Origin: Cucumis sativus
Lineage: Eukaryota > Streptophyta > Magnoliopsida > Cucurbitales > Cucurbitaceae
NCBI RefSeq assembly: GCF_000004075.3
Contig: NC_026660.2
Span: 28,585,498-28,649,497, forward strand
Direction of reading: 5' to 3'
Length of the DNA: 64,000 nt
Position 1 is the stretch's first letter. Every line of letters begins with the position of its first letter. Below, in pieces: positions 11,769-25,410 of this stretch. Position numbers and translations under genes: made by a program. The notes under the pieces were generated by a model. The model did not search any database and was not told where the DNA came from. It worked only from the letters and a program-made list of their open reading frames with translations.

Positions 11769-12889
11769 TTTTTGGCAGAATTAGGAGATTTGAGATCAAT
11801 TTCTCTTCTACTAAGTTTGAAGATGAAGAATGAGAAGAGTGAAGTTGAAGTTTTTTTCTTTTTCTCTTGGGAGGAATCTCCATTGTTATCTTTGAATTTC
11901 TTTCTTGCTTTGATGTTCCCTTTCCTTTTTGTTATCTTTCTTTTGTTATTTAATGTTTTAATGACGAATTCATTTTCTTATTCATTATGATGTATGGTTA
12001 TTGGAAAAGAGAAGTGCTTGGTGCTGTCACTTTGTCAATTGTCACCAACAAAATCTTTCCTTCCTTTTTTCTAGTATTTGGTATTTAACGTTGTGTGGTT
12101 GCTCTTACTACTATATAATGGAAAATTATGGTTTTTGCCAATTAGACCAATCTTATTTTCATTGTGCCCTAACAAATATAATACTATTGCAACTACTATG
12201 GAGTAATGAGAATCAAATAACATAATCTTTAGTGAAACGCATATGCAATCGACTCAAAAACATTGATGCACTTCTAATTGTTTCTCTTAAATATTGGTAT
12301 AAAAATTTAATATAAACTATGTAAACTTAATATTTTGGATCACTTTATTTGAACTATTTCTTATCATTGTTTGTTGATGTTAAGGTTTTTCAAACTTTGT
12401 TTATAAAGATGTCCATGTGTCACACACTTTTTTTTTCTTATTCTTTCTAATAATAATTCACATGGCATACACAATCATTCTTATCACCGGTAACTTTTTA
12501 AAAAGAGTTATGAAACATATTCTCTTAATTTGCCCCCAAACTATAGTATTAGTCTGTACCACGTTCATAGAGTTAAAATCAAAATCTTAACTCTATCATA
12601 ATTTTGTCCCAAACTTAACTCCATTAAATATTGAAAAAAAAGAAAAAAAAAGCTATATCACAAATTTCCATCCGTATCTTAATATTTAAAGTTAAAATAT
12701 ATCATCCATGTGCCAAACAACAATTAACACAAAAAAAACCAATAATAATATCACTATTCTGCTATTTAAAACAATAGCCCAAGAAATTGTTTTTCTAAAT
12801 TGCCAGAAACTAAAATAGATGCATTAAAACTTGGAGGTGTTGATATAGTATTTATATATTTTCTCCTAGGGAGACTATATTATACTTTT
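11769..12889. other. Intergenic, upstream of the WAK-type gene
   Basis: The first 200 bases would be 5' UTR and promoter of the minus-strand WAK-type gene. The rest is AT-rich with no recognised gene. Confidence 0.5.
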
Positions 12890-13300
12890 CTTGAAGGTGG
12901 CCCACGAAAGCCCACAAATTAGTCCATTATGTGATGGAGCCCATTTCCAAAAAGGGAGACTGCAGCCTTTTTTGGGCTGAAGAACCGGATCCCCGAAAAC
13001 GACAACGTTTTTAACCCTAACATGTAGGACGAGATAACATATATCCCGGAATCATGGAGGCTTGGCCAGTTTTGGTGAACAAACAGAAGTAAATCTTTTT
13101 TCTTTGAAACCAAACTTGAAAAATAGGTCTGAAACCGCGATCTGTGCACACGGTTTTGACCCGAATTCAATGCATAACAAACCAGATTCACGCTAAAACC
13201 TGATAAAACAAGGGGGGAAAGGGCCCATTGGATCCGCAAAAAAGAAAAGGCTATGGGTTTTGAAATAAAAGTAGAGTGTAGGGTTTAAGGTCTTTTTAGT
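12890..13300. promoter_or_regulatory. Promoter-like island with site II and telo-box words
   Basis: A GC-richer block in AT-rich DNA. It contains GGCCCAC near 12899, TTGGGCT near 12972, AACCCTAA near 13013, GGGCCCATTGG near 13218 and TAGGGTTT near 13278. Site II (TGGGCY) with telo boxes (AAACCCTA) is the known promoter signature of plant ribosomal-protein and other growth genes. I see no adjacent reading frame that it could drive, so it may be a promoter relic or serve a non-coding transcript. Confidence 0.35.
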
Positions 13301-16300
13301 CAAATCTTGGTTGTTATTATTATTGTTATTTCCAAACTCTTTTTGACTAAAAGCAGAAGAGAAGAAGTGTTTTCACGTTCATGTTCTCATGGGCTTCATA
13401 TATATATATATATAATATTATATATATATCTGCCGATATCTTGGAAGAAATTTTTAAAAATATACATATATATTTAATACAAAATGGTAATGTCAAATAA
13501 AATGTAATCAAATTCAAAGCAATCCACATGTTTGTTATATTACTTTTCTCGAATTTTATATTACACTTTGATGGCAATTATTCACCTAATCCTCTGAAAT
13601 ATTGTGTTTTGTATTTAATGCCATTCATAAAAAGAAAAAGACTATTTCATAAATATTACACTATTAGTTTCACCACTTTGAGTCTTATATTTTTGTCATA
13701 GTATGTGTATTGTATTGAGATTCGTGTTTAGCCGAACTGATTTGAAATTTCTTTTATTGATTTTGTGTTGTGTGGAAGAAATTACTGTGTTCATGGGTTA
13801 GATACTTACAAAGAAGATTTTTAAGTTTTAAGCGGGACGGACTCAACTAATATATTTATTCGGTAATACTTTTTAGAGTTTATTATCAGCACTATTCATA
13901 TCTTAGGTTGAATGACATGTTTTGGGACCAAGTGTGGCAAAAACTTCGCTTTATTTTATTCATTTTGGTCCATCTTTCTTAATTCATATACCTATTTCAA
14001 ATGTGTCTTATCAAATTAATTTAGGTTTTATTCAATAAATGTCACAAATTACAACATTAATGAGATGACATTTTTTAGTGGAAAAGGTCTTAGAACAAAA
14101 AAAAAAAGTGCCTAACATTTAAACTTATTATATAATTGAAATGTTTTTGAAGGCCTAGAATTTATTGTTTCTAATAATATTAATTTTAAACAAAGTCTTC
14201 ATCATTTTATGATTTTGTTTTTTTTCGAAATCATCCACAAGACCTCTAAGGGAGAATTTTGTACTCTAGGTGTATACATATAATTTTCTCCATTTTCTAA
14301 TCAATACGAGACATTGTTTGAATTTCTAAACAATCATTGGTTCAAACATAGATGAACCACACACTAATCCAACTAAATTAGTAAAAAATACGCCTAACTT
14401 TACATAATTACTCCACAATAATATGGTATAAATTCTATTTTAATTTTTAAGTATAAGTCCTTGATCATGACATCATGTAATAAATGTACTCACGTAATAT
14501 TGTTCCTATTCATACTCTTTTTCGTTTTTCTAACCAACAAGAAACTTTGGTCACATTATCGAACCGACCAGTAAAGAAAACGTTGTCAAGTTGTATTAAA
14601 TTAGTAATGGGTAGTTTATCGGGCATTGTAATATGTGAATAATAGGATGTATATGCAATTATGAATCCAATAAAGTTTTGGAATAGTATGATCCAAAAAT
14701 GGTTGCAATCAAATGGTCAGAAAAGGATGACCTACAATGTTTGACTAGAGGATCGTAGTAGGGGACGACAAACTCAACTTGTTATCCATTGCAACCTTCA
14801 TATCCACCACATTAATAATAATAATAATGATAATTAATTTCTTCCCTTTTTTTTCTCTCTTATTTCTTATTAATTTTATCCTACATCAGTACATCCCATC
14901 CATAATCAAACTCAATTCTTGGTGGGAGAATCCCATATGAAGCTAAACAATTTTCCATCAACACCAAATCCAAACAAAACAAGTCAACACAAAATTATCA
15001 ACTTGCATCTATATCATTTTCATTAATCCATTTGTCTATATAATTCATCATCGTTTTCTTCAAAATTATTATTAAACTTGTTAACATCAATATATATCAA
15101 TATATGGATTGCTATACTCAATTTATGAAAGATTTATTTTTTTCTAGCTACTTTTCAATATGTTTACATTATATATGACTATTTGTATCATGATTATGTC
15201 TTTAAATAATATTATTACTCACTTTTTATTTTTTCTTCTTAAGAACCTACTAGTCATGATCATAATAGATTTTGTGTGATACTCTTTTTTTATTAGTGCA
15301 CCTTTTTTTTTTTGTATTTTTTGTTTACTAGATTATAATGAATAATTCACATCATATAATTTATTAATACTACATTTCTAAATTATACATAGATGAAGTA
15401 GATGATTCATCCATTATTGTTGGTATTCTTAATTTTGATATCATTTTAAGAGGTTTTTGATCTAAAAGTTTAAATTTTTTAGTGAAGAAATTTAATATTG
15501 TATCATGTAAATAAAAAGTCTAATATCTAAATATATATATAAAAGAAAATGTATTCGATTACAAGTTAAGCTTACTTTGAAACTAAAATCATCCATAATC
15601 AACTTAATTTTTTTTTAATGTATACCTCTCCTACATGTAAGTTGTAATTGTATCTTCACATTGTAAGAGACGTAGAAATTGGTAGAATATGAAAAGGAAC
15701 AACGTGTATGAAGTCAAAAAATCGATGTATAAACATTTTTTGCTGCTCCATGTTTTAGTTCTCTTTGAATTGATTATATGAAAAGAAAATTGTTTAAAAA
15801 ATCCTTTTTATTTCAATTATCTTTTAATCAAAACTATTTAAAATAAAATTTGAAGTGTTTAAAAAATTATTGTAAGTAATTGCTAAACATTTAACTTTTC
15901 TTCAAACGACTTTTTTCAAAATTAAATATTTAAAAAGTTGAATTTGGACTTTTATTCTTTAAAAATTAAAGCAGTTTTCAATTTAGTTATTGTGACTTAA
16001 AGTTTTTAATTTACTGTCTAATATATTAAAAATATTTTTTAATTTCCTCACTCGTCAATTTAAAAGAAAAAAAAAAACTATAATTTCTACCCATTTTTTT
16101 AGAAATCTTTTACTTTTTTTTTCTCATAATTTATAAAGTAGTAAAAAGAATAGTTTGCATTTGTTGGGTGAAAGTTATTAATTTCAATCTGTTAGCTTTA
16201 TTTTTAGTTATGATTGTGATAATGATTAAATAGTTTTAGACACGCATTAAACTAATAAAGTATTCATATGTCAAATTTATAAATTTGATTGTGTCAATGC

Positions 16301-18040
16301 TTTTTATTATTATAAAAGTATTTTATCAACAACTAATGTGGACATATTTATTAATTATAAAAAAATATATAATTTAACTTGATCTAATATTGCAAAGATG
16401 GAAGAATTAATTATTTAATACAGTGTACAAAAAGTTGGACTATGACTACTAGTTTTGTATAATTGGAGCATTAAATCCTATCATGTGCTATAAATTTTTA
16501 GAATAACTTAGATATCCATATTTTAAAATAAGAAGAAAAAAAACCCATTAACAATCCGTAAATTAGATGCATAAAATTGAAAACAAGAGAGTGCTTTTAA
16601 AATATATATAAACACCCTACTTTGAAACATATATCTCTAATAAGGCAATTTTAAATTAATATTTTTTAAAAAATAAAAAATAAAGATGATAAGATAGGAG
16701 ATAAATAAATGGAAAAAAGAAAAAGAATAATAATCCAAAAAAAGAAGATAAAATGTCAAAGAATTGTATCAATTACCTAAGAAGGGAAGAAACCTAATAA
16801 ATGACTAAATAAGGAAGAAAAAGAAAAGGCAAAAAATGTTGCCAACAGAACGAATGAAATCTGGAGGTAAAGTTAAAATGAAGTTTACGATTTTGTTTGA
16901 CGAATAATTAATAATTAATATTGTAATCAAATGAGGATTTGCTAGCTGTTTTGGTTGACAATGATTGCTTTCATTTTCTTTGCCTTCTTCTTCTTCTTTT
17001 TCCTTTTCTTTTTTAATTATAATCCTAATTCATATTATTTTATTTTATCGCTGCTTTTGTCGGTCCTATGTGGGTTTGAATTTTCGCAGAATTTTGTTTG
17101 AACTCTCTCTTTTTTATATAATTATCAAACTAAAACAAGTTTAGCATCTTAATTAAGCAATCTCTTTATTTTGCATCCCATCTTAATTCAAATTTTGACA
17201 GCTTTTTTATTTAATTATTCATATACCAAGTCCACTTAAAGATTGTATTTTTAATTACACATATTTTCAGGCTTTTTCTAAAACTTCGTTTTCTCCAATT
17301 TATTTCCTTTCGTTCTCACTTTTTTTTTTTTTTTTGAAGAAATGTACTTATAGTTTTATTTTAAATTTCAAATTTTCAAAATTTCAAAATTTTACTTGAA
17401 ATTTGAAAAAAAAAATTAAGATGCCATTTTTTAGAAATCATTTACGGTTTTTTATTATTTATTTACCATTTTTTAGCACGCCCTAATTTTTTTATCTTAA
17501 CTAATTAAACATTTGAATTTTTAATCAAAATTGTGAAATTTTTAATCAAATTTGTGAGGGAAATTGTTATGGATAGTAAAAAAAGAAAATGAAAAGCAAG
17601 TTTTTTTTTAACCATTATTTTAGTTTTCAAACTTCTTAACTTATTTTTTAGACACTCCAATAAAGCAAATGAAAATAAACTTAATATTCTTAAATCTTTA
17701 AGATAATAAAATTATGAAATGGAATTTGAATAACTATAATTAAAAAAGTTAGATAACTAACTATTAAATATTATCACTATAAAGTGTTTGGCACAATAAA
17801 AAACTTTAATAATATAGAATTATTTAATGAAGTAAAGTAAAACTAAAACCTCACATTATTTAGGCTAGAAATTAGGAAACAATTTTGAAGACGTAAGAAG
17901 TTTGATAATGGTAGAATTTGGATAGAAGTCATTGAAATATGACAAACAAGATTAAAAAAAAATGGTCCAAATAGAGACAAATGAATAAACAAATAGTGAT
18001 AATTATTGAAGTTAAATAGGGGATGGTATTATTAGACTTG
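13301..18040. other. Gene-poor AT-rich stretch
   Basis: No gene recognised on either strand. It includes a TA-rich run at about 13398-13428, an ATA/ATG run near 14815-14835 and long poly-T/poly-A tracts. Text around 15780-16080 has the A/T-run character of decayed dispersed plant repeats, but no termini could be placed. Confidence 0.6.
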
Positions 18041-18049
18041 GAGTGTGAA

Positions 18050-18260
18050 AAGCATCATCGTCAACTTACGTGCGAAAATACGCAAAGACGCTGTTAAGTG
18101 AAGGCGTCAATCAAAGCCGTTCCTCGCATATTTTTGGTTTAAATCCTGGCCGTTCAAATCTAACCGCTGCACCAAAATTTCTACGTCATTGAAGTAAGCC
18201 ACGTGGGGAGTATCAAATGGTCAACATAAATCCCAGTCAACTTCTGTCCTTTTCTCCTCT
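18050..18260. promoter_or_regulatory. ACGT-core and W-box-rich island
   Basis: A clear GC-richer island inside a 13-kb AT-rich desert. It carries several ACGT cores (TTACGTGCG, CTACGTCATT and CCACGTGGGG with a perfect G-box CACGTG) and several GTCAAC/GTCAAT words, which are TTGAC W-box cores on the other strand. It is followed by a CT-rich tract (18240-18300) like a 5' UTR. No open reading frame follows. It is either a distal regulatory element or the promoter of a non-coding or lost gene. Confidence 0.4.
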
Positions 18261-21200
18261 CCTCTTCTTTCCATTTTTTTTCTCTTTGCTTTGAAATTTT
18301 TATTATTTATTTATTGCCTAAGCTTACGCCCTATACCTTTTGTTTAATATTTTCCTCCCTTCTCTTCTTTTTCTTTTCTTTTTTAACTTTCCATTATTTT
18401 AAGTTTTATTTCATCTTCATTCTTTGACCTCTTAAAAAATTAGTTAAGTTTAGATCTTGTGTATGTGAGTTTTCTTTTTTAATTTTTAATTCAATTTTAG
18501 TTATGTAAAATTGATTAAATAATTACAATAATTTTAATTTTTTTAAAAATTTAGATTTTGAATTTTCGATAAAATATCGATTTTTGTTTAAGTACAAATC
18601 ACTATACAAAATTTAAACCTAAACCTAATATCACATAGTTTTAGCTCTAGAATGAGTGTAATTGCAATATTAAAATTAAAGGATGAGAACAAATGAGATT
18701 TTTTTTGCCCTATTTCTAATTACTACCCTTCACACCTATTGTTTTGTAGTTTTAAAGTTTATAATATAGTTGAAGTATTTATTTAATACTCACATCTCAT
18801 GCCAAGACTTAATTGTACTATTTTAATAATAATAAATAATGTTATCTACTTATACTTGATTATTATATATTTATCGGTTTGAAACTTCAACTAAATGTTG
18901 TAAACTTGTATCGTGGTTAATTTTATGAAATACATATATTGACTTTCTTGAATTGAATTAAAATGTAATACTCATTCTTGAAAAACCATTAAACTGAATA
19001 ATACATATATATATATATATATATAATTTTATTCGATCAACTGCTCTTAAATTAATTCATCGTTATTATATATTACTTTTGTTTGTAAGTAAGAAGTTAA
19101 AAGATTGATTTAAAAAAAATGAGACAGTTTTGATTAAAATATTTATAAAATATAATAAAATTACATATTCTACTGTTAACCAAAATACAGATAAATATTT
19201 TAAGAAGTTTTATTATTATAATATTTTTAAAAATATTGGAAGGCAAGCATTAATTTAAAATTAAATAATTTATGGTAAAGAAATAAAAATGAGAAAGGAT
19301 ACACATGGGAACTCAAGAAGGAGTGTGCTGAAATAAAGGAAATAAATAGAGAAATGTCATTATTGTGTTGAAAATGTGAAGTTTGTTTTTTACCAATTGA
19401 GAACTTCAGCTGACTGATATTGTTGACTAACAATTAATATTTTCCTTTATTATTATTGTTTGAAAATATAACCATGATTTGGACTTTTATCCAATAATTA
19501 AACTGAACATTTTCAATTAAGTTAAAAATTTGTAATATTTTTATATTTTATTATTAACCTTTTTTGTTTGAATTAAATTATTTTTTTTTCTTGTTCTTTT
19601 ATTTTTAAATAACAATAAATTTATACGAGCTACATGGCTTGGCTTGGCTCATCCTTCTCTCATACCTAATCTAATTGTATTAATTTTCATAACCCAAAAT
19701 TTCAAGCGTGTGATTAAACTAAAATTAAGGCTACATCAGCTATTTCCTCCCCTTTCTTCTTATGCTTTATTCTCTTTTGGCTCTTTCTCCTTTGTCCTAA
19801 TTAACAAATCTGTATATAAATTATCAACATTAGGTCTTGATCTTTTATGATTAATTTATTTTTATAATATTATTAAAGAGTCATTTGGACCACGAACTCT
19901 ACTTTATATGTTTCTATTGTGTGTAGTATTAAACATGGACATCTTATTTTTGGGTATCCTATTCTTAAACATGGTTTTCCTATCATTTTTTTTTAATACA
20001 ACCATATATCACCATATATATATATATATATACACACACGTATCAACAAGTATCTAATTTTTACTATTAACTTTTACAGGGATATAAATTAACTCTCTCC
20101 TATTTTGATCAAGTAATATGTGAAGTAATAAATATTTTTAGAGAAAAGCAATACTAGAAAGATTTGGGTTGAAAATTATGAAGTTCAATTCCATGGAGTA
20201 ATTTTAGTTGGATCAAATTATTGATTTTTTTCAGCTACGTAGGGAAGTTATTTGTTTACAATTAACGTTGAATAATATTTATTTTAATATTTTGACAAAA
20301 AGAATTAAATTTAAATAAATCAAAAATCATTTTAGGGTAGCTAAATTATTTTGAAAATCTAACCACTAACACAAAATTTTAAAGTTGATTGCACAAGTCA
20401 CGCATAAGACAATTTAAGTTAGCACACTTCACATTTAGACCAGGCCTAATTTACATAATTTTATGAATAATTGGAGAACTAAGTGTCTTTTTATTGGAGT
20501 GTCCATGAAAGTACTTAAAATTACAGTCATAGACACGTTAACAAAACCAAATTGAAAAGGCCTTTGAATTACAACTATCTTTTCAATATGCTGCCCATAT
20601 GCTGAACATTTAAATGTCAAAAGTAATAAATTTTTAAAAGTGAATTTTTAGTGTATTATTATATTTATTTTCAACACGTTTTAAAATGTATCTATGAAAA
20701 GAATCTATTTTTCCTTTTTATTTGAATCATTTTTCTTGGTTGATAAACTTAAAAAAGCAAACTTTATTTGAATCCAAACCGGTTTATATTATGCCTTTTT
20801 ATTTATGTTTTCTCGTTGGCCGAACTTCACGATCAGCCAGCACCCTGCATGCATGGGAAACAAAGTGGAAATATACCAATTTTTCTTCTATTTTCATCAT
20901 GGATTCCAAGTCCAATATCATGACTTTGACTTTTCTATGAATTTAAACCAATCAAATTTTATCTTTACCAGCTGTATACTAGTGTGCAAATGCATTTAAC
21001 TTAATTTTCAATTATAAAAAATACATTTTTAAAAAAAATCTATTCAAAAGTTGTAATACCATGTCTTTAGACTTTTAATTAACAAATTACAACTTTGAGT
21101 AAAAAGTTAGAATAAAACTATTATCAAGATAGTTTGAACATATTATCTGATGCTCAAACTAACAACTCACAAGTTTTATTGGTAGGAGCTTGTAACAACC

Positions 21201-24200
21201 TAAACCTAAATTGTTTATGTATTATTAGTTGTTTATGATTTTGGATCAAACATAGTTAAATGACGCTATTTACCATCCTTCTAATCATTCTAATCTAATC
21301 TAATTGGTGTTTTTGTATGATCTGATATTTTGCTTTAATAAATATATATATATTTCTTTGTTAACACTGTTATTGCTAATGAAGCATATAAATTTGAACA
21401 TCAATTTTTTTCATTGTTCTTAAATTTTTTACTTGTTGAATTCATTTTATCACAAGAAATTTGATTACCAAACAGTTTAGTGGTAACATAGAACAATGAG
21501 ACAATCCAATTTGGTCTTAGTTTTAAGGCTATATTGTCATCCTATTATTTTAAGTTTCTAACATTATCTTAGGTTTGAACCAGATTTCTACTCTTTAATG
21601 GTCCTTTTTAAATGTTTACACAAAGAGCATAAAAGTGGAAAGCTTTTAAATTTTATGGCCTATAAAGTTCTAAATGTCATGCCATACATGGTCAAATTTG
21701 GGGTCATCTTTTTCTCCTCTCTTTTTTTGAATAATTTAAATTATAAAGTTCAACTTGCTTTGGAGAGAGAAAAATCCTAACAATATAGTCAAAGGTAGAA
21801 AGAAAGAAAAATGGAAAACCTGGCTTTGGCTTTTCTTTAATTCTAACCTTTTTTTTCTATTCTTATTTTGGAAGCAATTACACTGTAATTGCTGAAGAAT
21901 AATCTAAAATATTGTTCATTTTTCTCTCACATATCCAATGACATAAAAATAGCATTACATACATTTCTTGTCAAAAAAAAATTTCTAATCTCATTTTCAA
22001 AGGCAGATTTAATGCAAAATAAGGCGGGTGAAGCAAAAAAATGGAGAAAAAATTATTGTAAAATAACTTTTGGTTGCAATTTTTTAATTTACGTATTTAA
22101 GTTTAGAGATTAAATATATATATTTCTAAATGTCCAGATTTAAAAGTTATATTTTTTAAGTCACGGATTTAAGAAAATAAAGTTTTGAAACAATTTAGGA
22201 AAATAAAACTTTTTTTTTTCTTATTGTCTCTTATTTTAAATTGGGTCATATAGGGAGAGAGTTGTATTTTAATTTAAGCTTTAAACCAATTTTAATTTTA
22301 TTATTCATCTCTATCAGATAAATAAAAAATATAAACAATTTGATCTTGTCCAGTAGAAAATGTTGAAAAAGAAACGATCAAGCATGAAAAATGAGAGTTT
22401 TTTTTAAGTTGTCCACCTATATTTAAATGATTAAATGGAAATTTAAAATCCTGTAACGCTAAATAATAATTTGTTATTTAAACTAAAATTTTTAAATCTT
22501 GTAACGCTAAATAATAATTTGGTATTTAGACTAAAATACAACCAAACAAATTTGAAAATTTAATATATGAAAATGAAATTTATTTTTTAAAAAATGTTAG
22601 AGATAAAATTAAAACCCACGAAACTCAGAAAGAAAAAGTTATTGTCAAATGTTCAGCAGCATTTTTATCCAATAAAAAAATGAATTGCTGTATAATTTAG
22701 AATAAACGAATTGATCGAAGGGTCTATACATACACACATGGTTAAATGTAAAAGAATTGAGAAAGGGTCTATATATACATGTATTTAATATCCATTGAGC
22801 GTTTGAACTAATTTATGTGCAACTTAACCAATCTCATACAAAAATCATTCAAACGTTATGGCATTTAATTGTGAAAAAAATTGGTAAAAAATTAATTTAC
22901 ATACTGTATTGAATAACATTGTTTAATATTCTCTGATTTCTTGATCAAATTTTGGTAGTCTATTTATAAGCTATAAACAATTGACTCTAATTCAATAAAC
23001 TAATTCTATTCATTTGGAACTTTGGTCATTTTAATTTTTTGAAAAAAGTATTATCAAAATTTATATTTAATAATAAAATTATTTTAGATTTGAATACTAT
23101 TAATTATAACTTTTTTCTCCTAAAATTTTAAATTTGGTGTATTTTAATCAAACCTCTTCTGAAACATTAATTTTTTTATCTATTTAGTTGAAAAAGATGA
23201 CCATTAACTATAAATTTCAAATCTTTAAACGTTGAATTTAGACGTATTTTAATATGTCTTCTGTGCATCGAAAAATAATTTTTTGATGCATTTCGAAATA
23301 TATGTCGAGACTTTGGTGCGTTGGAAGAGCCACAATCTCTTGTAGTGATTAATTTTACTTATTTAACTAGCATCATTCTCAATATATTTTGACAGTACAA
23401 TAACTAAAATTGGACGAAAATAAAAGTGAACATCAACTATTGAACATATCAAAATATTATCCAAAACCTACCATTTAGAAGAATCCAGAATATCACGTTC
23501 ATACTCTTTTCCCTTTAGGTTTCTTATCAGTGTTAATTAATATAGCATTAAATTACACCTCAAAGAAATATCCTCGTTATACATTTTGAAAAAAAGGGAA
23601 TGGAGGCTCTTACTACTGGATGCTTAAATTATTTATCCTACTATTGACTCTGCATATAGAATAAGCCCCCCCACTATATATTAATTGAGGCAAGGACAAT
23701 TTGGGTATTACGGTTGCTAGGGTTGCATATAGAACTCTATTTTTCTTTTTTATTTTCTACTTCCCTCTTTCTTTCCTACTTAATTAATTTTGAGGTCTTT
23801 GAAAGATGGAAGAATTGAAAGTGATTTATAAACCAAAAATATATATATTATATTAAATCAATCAATTAAACAAAGACTTGTGGATCATTATCTAATATCA
23901 TAATCGGTAGTTGAAGAAAATGATTGCTGCTACGTTTCACAGTACCAAATTAACACCCTCTTCACCCCAATGTGATTTACATTTAATACGTGTAAATTAT
24001 AAAATAAAACATTTAATAAATACTATTTATTTATTATTTTAGTTAATTGTATATTTTTTTTTTAAATTTTTAAATAATTATTTTTTCTTATTTTCCTTTC
24101 TTGAATACCTTGTTTCTGTAATTCAAGACCTACAGTTTTCTGCTTTCTCCTCAAAACTATTTGTTTTTTTAAAAAACTAAATTGAAGAAAAAAAAATACT

Positions 24201-24645
24201 ATTTAAAACACTTTATTCAAGATAAAAAATTTAAATTATTTTTCTCTATTTTAAAGTAGTAACAACTTCAACCTAATATAAAATAGGATACAAATATATC
24301 TAACTAATTATCAGAAAAACATTAGGGTTTTTCAATACTAAAATGTGGAATGATTTAAGAAGGGAAGAATTGGTTAGTAAAATTGAGAATGGGAAAAAAA
24401 AAAAAAAAAAAAGAGAAAGACCAATTTTTTTGAAGAAAGATTAGATGAGTAGGCGATTTAGGTCTAATGCGAAAGAAAAAATGATATGGGTCCAATGTTA
24501 TGAAAGAGTCGTGCATCAGTAAACAAAATGTCGACATTTAATTATGATTAATTAAATTAGGCAACTAATATTGAAAAAAAAGAATGAAAACCAATGAGAA
24601 GACGAAATCAAGTTTTAAATCTATAATGGTATTTTGTGAGAAACT
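18261..24645. other. Gene-poor AT-rich stretch
   Basis: Nothing I can support as a gene. It holds a TA microsatellite at about 19005-19024, a 48-base tandem duplication at 22452-22537, a 19-base poly-A run at 24394-24412 and a second poly-A run starting at 24646. A CATGCATG word occurs at about 20847. Confidence 0.6.
22452..22537. repeat. Two-copy tandem repeat, period 48
   Basis: The segment beginning TGTAACGCTAAATAATAATT at 22452 recurs at 22500 with only a few mismatches over about 38 bases. Confidence 0.85.
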
Positions 24646-24667
24646 AAAAAAAAAAAAAAAAAAAAAA

Positions 24668-25250
24668 AGTCAAAGCAAATGACTCGGTCCCACGGGTGGA
24701 CAGTCAACATAGATCCCGCGGGTACAGATCTGAAACGTGGTGTCTTGTAAAGTGAAAGGGAGCAACGTGGGCCCGTGGTGAGACCGGGCCCACTCCCGGT
24801 TGGCTTTAGAGAGAGCCGGGCCGTCAAATTCGTTGACTTGGCTCCTTTACGAGACCTTCGTCCTTTTTCCCTTTTCCTTTTTTTCCTTTTTCCTCACGTG
24901 GAACCCGCCGCAGGATTCGGGGCGGTGGATCGGTTTCTTCTTCCTCCCGATTTAATGAACCAGTCAAACTCTTTTCTCCACACAATGAATCCTAAACCCA
25001 ACCCCAACTCTCTCTTTTCTTTCTTTTTCCTCCTTTTGTTTTCCACGATTCGGTTCTCTCCACCCGGGTTCTGGTTTTTTAAAGATCCGGTATGTACACG
25101 AAAAATAGAAAAGTTGGGGGGAGTGAAGTGCCAGGTGGCACACTGACGCACTATCTGATGTAATTAAACTAAAATCTTACCTATTCCGTAGAAAATCCCA
25201 AATCCAAATTGGTCTTCGTCCAACCCTTTTTATAGCCGAACGCATTGCAC
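24668..25250 (+). promoter_or_regulatory. WRKY gene promoter with W-box cluster
   Basis: GC-rich block ahead of the WRKY gene. TTGAC cores occur in either orientation at about 24669-24673, 24703-24707, 24822-24826, 24833-24837 and 24964-24968. CACGTG lies at about 24895-24900. A TATAG-type box lies near 25230, followed by a long CT-rich 5' UTR up to the ATG at 25411. W-box clusters are the known binding sites of WRKY proteins, so self- or cross-regulation is a reasonable inference. Confidence 0.5.
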
Positions 25251-25410
25251 CGGTAAAAGACTTCACAGACTATTACATTTCCTTCCCCCCTCTCTCCTTT
25301 TTCCTTTCCTTTCTTTTCTCCTTCTCTTTCAATTCATCTTCTTCTTCTTCCTCTTCCTCTTCTTCACTGTCATCTTTTTTACTATTTCTCTTTTAATTTC
25401 CTTTGATTTT

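Noticed and set aside
12919-13239. 106-codon open frame on the minus strand
   Set aside because: No family resemblance; it overlaps the promoter-like island and has no splice or codon signal that supports it.
24775-25151. Two overlapping open frames (123 and 85 codons) on opposite strands
   Set aside because: They lie in the WRKY promoter and leader; Phe/Pro- and Lys/Arg-rich composition reflects CT-rich DNA.
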